From contig NZ_JAGSYC010000021.1 in NCBI RefSeq assembly GCF_025685545.1, forward strand, positions 186,001 to 250,000: a stretch of 64,000 nt of DNA. The letters run 5' to 3'. The notes under the pieces are model-generated. The model made no database searches. It worked only from the letters and a program-made list of their open reading frames with translations, and was not told the DNA's origin. The first letter of the stretch is position 1. The number at the start of each line of letters is the position of its first letter. The stretch comes from Granulicella paludicola. GTDB taxonomy: Bacteria > Acidobacteriota > Terriglobia > Terriglobales > Acidobacteriaceae. Below are positions 60,825-64,000 of the stretch, piece after piece. A program made the position numbers and the translations under genes.

Positions 60825-62522
60825 ATGCGGTCTTTTTCTTTGAGCACACTACGTACGGGCTCCAACGCCTTGATCTTTCGGCCTTTGGCCCTGGTTGCCT
60901 GCCTGGCCGCGCTGCTGCCAGCGGGGGCACAAACGGCGGCTGTTCCCGGTGGACGGGTGGTGCTGGTGCTGCCGTTCGACAATCGCTCGGGCGATCCTTC
61001 GCTGAACTGGATCGGCGACTCTTTCCCGGACACGCTGAACAAGCGTTTGGAGTCGGCTGGGTTCCTGACCATCTCGCATGACGACCGCGTGTATGCCTAC
61101 GACCATCTGGGTCTACCTTCGGACTTTCAGCCTTCGCGCGCGACCGCGATCCGCATCGCGCAACAACTGGACGCAAACTTCATCCTTATCGGCAGCTATA
61201 CTCTCGCGAAGTCGGGTACGGCGACGCAGCCAGGCAGCGCGTCCGCGGCCAATGCCAGTTCTGCCGCCAACACCCGCATCACTATCCAGGCGCGGGTGCT
61301 TTCGCTGAACGACCTGATTCTGAAGGCTCCGGTCGAAGACTCGGCCGAGCTGGATCGACTCTTCGACGCCGAGAATGCGATTGCGTGGAAGACGGCGCGG
61401 GAGCTCGATCCCCACTTCAACGTGGCCGAACCGACGTTTTTGGCCGCACCGGGCGCGGTGCCGCTGGCCGCGTTCGAGGACTATATCCGCGGCACGAACA
61501 ATGCGAACCCGGCGGAGCGCTTGAAGCGGCTGCAGGCGTCGGTGGCGCTGGTGCCGACATACGCTTCGGCGCTGCTGGCCCTGGGTAAAGAGCAGTTTGC
61601 GCAGCGCGACTATGCAGCCGCGGCTGCGACACTGGCCCGGGTGCCGCACAACGATCGCACGGCGCTGGAGGCGAACTTCTACCTGGGGCTGGCGCGGTTC
61701 AATACGGCTAACTATGCGGCCGCGGCTGATGCCTTTGCGTATGTGGCGACGAAGCTGCCGCTACCTGAGGTCATCAACAACCAGGCCGTGGCTTTGAGTC
61801 GGCAGAACAAGGACAGCGTAGCGCTGTTTCAGCGGGCGGCGACGGCGGACCCATCCGACGAGGACTACCACTACAACCTGGCGGTGGCGTACTACCGGCG
61901 CGGCGATACGCAAAACGCAGTGGTGGAGGTGATGGAGGCGCTGAAGCTGAAGCCGAACGACAACGAAGCGGCGGCGCTGAAGAGGCAGTTAGCGACAGTC
62001 GTGCCAGGAACGAAGATGGCGACGAGTGAAGGTGCGAGCTTTACTGCGGCGGAACGGATTCGCAGGAGCTACTCCGAGACGGGTTTTCGCCAGGCAGCGT
62101 TCCTGATGGACCAGATGCGGTCGGCGCGACTGGCGACGCTACCGGCGGCACAGCGGGCGGCGGAGTACACGCAGCAGGGCCGCGACTATCTCGCGGAAGG
62201 TCTGCTGCCGGAGGCGGAAGGACAGTTCCAGTCCGCGCTTGATGCCGACCCCAACGCCTACGAAGCACATGCGGGACTGGCGCAGATCCGCGATGCCAGC
62301 GGCGATGCGACGCAGGCACGCAAGCAGGCCCAGCTATCAAACCAACTCCACCCGAACGCGACCGCGTGGATGGTGCTGGCGCGACTGGATATGGCGGCGA
62401 ACCAGATGCTGAACTGCGCAGAAGATGTAGCCCATGCGCTGCAGCTGGAGCCGGGGAACACCGCCGCGCAGGCAATGAAGGTCCTGCTGCAACAGCGCGG
62501 CCAGTGGGTACCGACAGCGTGA
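60825..62522 (+). CDS. Exported TPR-repeat protein with FlgO/TolB-like N-terminal domain
   Basis: 565 residues from ATG 60825. Signal sequence (about 1-36, LIFRPLALVACLAALLPAGAQ). Residues about 45-200 resemble the FlgO-like domain (VVLVLPFDNRSGDPSLNWIGDSFPDTLNKRLE, AQQLDANFILIGSYTL) also seen in the kinase at 4208-6700. TPRs run from about 225 to the end, with gaps (PEVINNQAVALSRQNKDSVALFQRA, AYEAHAGLAQIRDASGDATQARKQA). Likely a periplasmic scaffold. The last bases overlap the next gene as GTGA. Confidence 0.8.
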   Translation: MRSFSLSTLRTGSNALIFRPLALVACLAALLPAGAQTAAVPGGRVVLVLPFDNRSGDPSLNWIGDSFPDTLNKRLESAGFLTISHDDRVYAYDHLGLPSDFQPSRATAIRIAQQLDANFILIGSYTLAKSGTATQPGSASAANASSAANTRITIQARVLSLNDLILKAPVEDSAELDRLFDAENAIAWKTARELDPHFNVAEPTFLAAPGAVPLAAFEDYIRGTNNANPAERLKRLQASVALVPTYASALLALGKEQFAQRDYAAAAATLARVPHNDRTALEANFYLGLARFNTANYAAAADAFAYVATKLPLPEVINNQAVALSRQNKDSVALFQRAATADPSDEDYHYNLAVAYYRRGDTQNAVVEVMEALKLKPNDNEAAALKRQLATVVPGTKMATSEGASFTAAERIRRSYSETGFRQAAFLMDQMRSARLATLPAAQRAAEYTQQGRDYLAEGLLPEAEGQFQSALDADPNAYEAHAGLAQIRDASGDATQARKQAQLSNQLHPNATAWMVLARLDMAANQMLNCAEDVAHALQLEPGNTAAQAMKVLLQQRGQWVPTA

Positions 62523-62953
62523 TCGGCGTGCAGACCTTAGTTGCAGGGCTGAGCCCGGACGCGGCGGTATTGCTGCTGACGGTGGGAGTCGCACTGATTT
62601 ATTACGAGCTGAACCGGCCGGGTTCGATCCTGCCGGGCGCGGTGGGGTTACTGACGGTGCTGCTGAGCGTGGCGGCGGTGGGGCAACACGGCGTAAATAT
62701 GGTGGCTGTGGCGCTGATTCTTTCCGGAGTCGCGCTCCTGACGCTGAGTCTGCTACGTCCAACCCCCATGCTTTTATCCCTGGCGGCCACGGTGGCACTG
62801 ATTGCAGGCCTGCGCTGGCTGCCGAAGTATAGCTGCTGCACGGCCGTCCACACGGGGGTCGCGGTGGGTTGCGGAGTCGCGCTGGGGGCAGGAACCTCAG
62901 TGCTTACGCGCATCGCCCGGCGCGCCCGCGTCAACAAAGGTTTAGACTATTGA
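62519..62953 (+). CDS. NfeD-like membrane protein, truncated form
   Basis: 144 residues from GTG 62519, overlapping the TPR stop as GTGA. Four or five hydrophobic helices; ALIYYELNRPGSILPGAVGLL matches the NfeD membrane domain motif (family form Y-E-x-x-x-P-G-x-x-x-P-G). There is neither the N-terminal ClpP-type protease nor the C-terminal OB domain of full NfeD. NfeD proteins act with stomatin-like proteins in membranes; none is adjacent. Translational coupling ties it to the TPR protein. Confidence 0.7.
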   Translation: MIGVQTLVAGLSPDAAVLLLTVGVALIYYELNRPGSILPGAVGLLTVLLSVAAVGQHGVNMVAVALILSGVALLTLSLLRPTPMLLSLAATVALIAGLRWLPKYSCCTAVHTGVAVGCGVALGAGTSVLTRIARRARVNKGLDY

Positions 62954-63009
62954 GAGACCACAGAGCGGTTTTTGACCCTACGAACCTCGAAGCCGGTCTC
63001 GACTTGAAT

Positions 63010-63720
63010 ATGGCGCCTACGGGCGCCCGGAGCCTCCCAGACTTGATCCGCAAAGCCTTGCCCCTCTTCTCCGCCGTTCTGTTTGCCTGCACCGTTGCCA
63101 GCACATCTGCTCTGGCTCAGACGGACGCGGGCCTTCCCGAGACATCCCTTCAGAAGCAGCTCCACAAGCTCGACCTTGGTATCAGCGGCGTGGGCATTTA
63201 CAACACGACGGTGAGCGGCCCGGTGAGTTCGCCGGTGGCGAACCAGGGTACGTCGACGGTGACACAGTATGGCTCGAACACCGCCGGTGCGATCGTGACG
63301 ATCCGCTATGTCGCCAAGCCCTACGTTGGATTTGAGTTCAACTACGGCTACGCACGTTATACCGAGAACTACAGCGTGTCTCCGAGCCAGATTCAGACGA
63401 AGGCGACCGAGTATACGTTCGGCTACCTGGCGACGCCTCCGCATCCGATCTTCGGGCTGCAGCCATACCTTGGCGCTGGAGCGGGAACACAGGCCTTCAA
63501 GCCGACGGCGCATGGCGGGCAGGGTGCCCCGGAGCAGGCGCGCGCGACCTACTATTACACGGCGGGCGTCCAGAAGGCGTTGGGAGAAGGACACTTCGGT
63601 CTGCGCGCCGGCTTTCGGGAGCTGTTTTTCATCGATCCTGATTTTGGCCAGAACTACCTGACGATCACGAAGCGAGCGAACACGTATGAGCCCCAGATCG
63701 GGTTTTTTCTTCGCTACTAA
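63010..63720 (+). CDS. Outer-membrane beta-barrel protein
   Basis: 236 residues from ATG 63010; longer in-frame starts overlap the preceding gene. Signal peptide (about 12-38, ...CTVASTSALAQ). The rest is made of alternating strands (GAIVTIRYVAKPYVGFEFNYGYARY, TKATEYTFGYLATPP, FGLQPYLGAGAGTQAF, ATYYYTAGVQKALG, FGLRAGFRELFF) ending in the aromatic FFLRY, typical of small eight-stranded OmpX/OmpW-like barrels. Function unknown. It starts 56 bp after the NfeD-like gene and may be in the same unit. Confidence 0.8.
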   Translation: MAPTGARSLPDLIRKALPLFSAVLFACTVASTSALAQTDAGLPETSLQKQLHKLDLGISGVGIYNTTVSGPVSSPVANQGTSTVTQYGSNTAGAIVTIRYVAKPYVGFEFNYGYARYTENYSVSPSQIQTKATEYTFGYLATPPHPIFGLQPYLGAGAGTQAFKPTAHGGQGAPEQARATYYYTAGVQKALGEGHFGLRAGFRELFFIDPDFGQNYLTITKRANTYEPQIGFFLRY

Positions 63721-63829
63721 ATTGATGCGGAGACCGGTGCGGGGCGGATGTCGCCTCGCACTGCTACACTCTGGGTACGATTCCTGCACCACCTGCTGTC
63801 GCTGTTCATTTCAATCTGCATGAAGGACC

Positions 63830-64000
63830 ATGAGCTACCTCCGCGAACAGGACGATCTCCGCAATCCTCGTGAAAACGAGATGGCCGCGCAAAAAGAGCA
63901 TGAGCTGACGCTCAGCACGACTGCGATCTTCGGCATCTTTTTCGGGCAGGTGGTGCTGTGCGCCATCTTCTTCGGGTTTGGGTACTCGCTCGGCGGACAC
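63830..64000 (+). CDS. Membrane protein, 3' partial (possible SPOR-domain protein)
   Basis: 57 codons to the window end. A charged cytosolic N-terminus (MSYLREQDDLRNPRENEMAAQKEHE) precedes one membrane helix (TTAIFGIFFGQVVLCAIFFGFGYSLG). Small bitopic proteins of this shape often carry a periplasmic SPOR domain, but that part is outside the window, so the assignment is a guess. The start is supported by GAAGGA just upstream, although spacing is only 2 nt; the ATG at 63820 runs into a stop after 17 codons. Confidence 0.55.
   Translation, partial: MSYLREQDDLRNPRENEMAAQKEHELTLSTTAIFGIFFGQVVLCAIFFGFGYSLGGH

Overview
The window is a chromosomal segment of an acidobacterium, most likely class Terriglobia (Granulicella, Edaphobacter or Terriglobus type). 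The taxonomic markers are a TIGR03435 'soil-associated' protein, a 1188-residue CarboxypepD_reg/TonB-dependent-receptor-like protein, DUF6629 and DUF4919 proteins, and short intergenic repeats of a kind common in these genomes. Base composition is high in G+C and even throughout. I see no rRNA, tRNA, CRISPR array, prophage or insertion sequence.

Layout. 1-3.2 kb: a gene end, a stand-alone H-NOX (NO sensor), dinB (Pol IV) and a secreted protein. 3.3-7.4 kb: a Ser/Thr kinase with TPRs followed by a TIGR03435 protein, and a lone receiver. 7.5-10.1 kb: ccmF-ccmH cytochrome c maturation pair. 10.1-12.4 kb: a poly-Ser TPR protein, a SET-domain protein with a small Cys-pair partner, and a His-rich exported peptide. 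12.4-15.2 kb: dnaX-recR. 15.2-19 kb: Tat-type phosphoesterase, ParA-like ATPase, Tat-type sugar-isomerase-like protein, nucleoside hydrolase. 19-22.6 kb (minus strand): eno-higB-higA-gpmI, a toxin-antitoxin pair inside a glycolytic gene string. 22.9-28 kb: LytS-type kinase, ribA, nitroreductase, and a divergent MarR/MFS efflux pair with a striking double operator. 28.5-34.9 kb: phosphodiesterase/phosphatase, DinB-fold enzyme with a lipoprotein, an osmoprotectant ABC importer and a P-loop kinase. 35-37.8 kb: gapA, a PNPOx-like protein and a second Tat-type isomerase-like protein. 37.9-44.4 kb: the large receptor, DUF6629, and an ECF-sigma operon with two membrane proteins. 44.5-49.7 kb: RidA, a YeiE-like LysR regulator with YeiH, pgk, tpiA, lepB. 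49.8-57.3 kb: an atypical class A beta-lactamase divergent from murQ, a membrane glycosyltransferase cluster, a Spy-like protein and murA. 57.3-64 kb: two DUF4919 paralogues flanking an M28 peptidase, TPR plus NfeD-like genes, an outer-membrane barrel and the start of a membrane protein.

Themes. The lower half of glycolysis (tpiA, gapA, pgk, gpmI, eno) is present within 30 kb but split over both strands. Cell-wall functions (murQ, murA, the beta-lactamase-like protein, lepB, glycosyltransferases) lie between 49 and 57 kb. About ten genes have a sigma-70-like -10 box only 6-8 nt before the start codon and no Shine-Dalgarno sequence, suggesting leaderless mRNAs. Several short dispersed repeats lie between genes; one has become part of a lipoprotein signal peptide. 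All identifications rest on motif recognition from the sequence; no database search was run.
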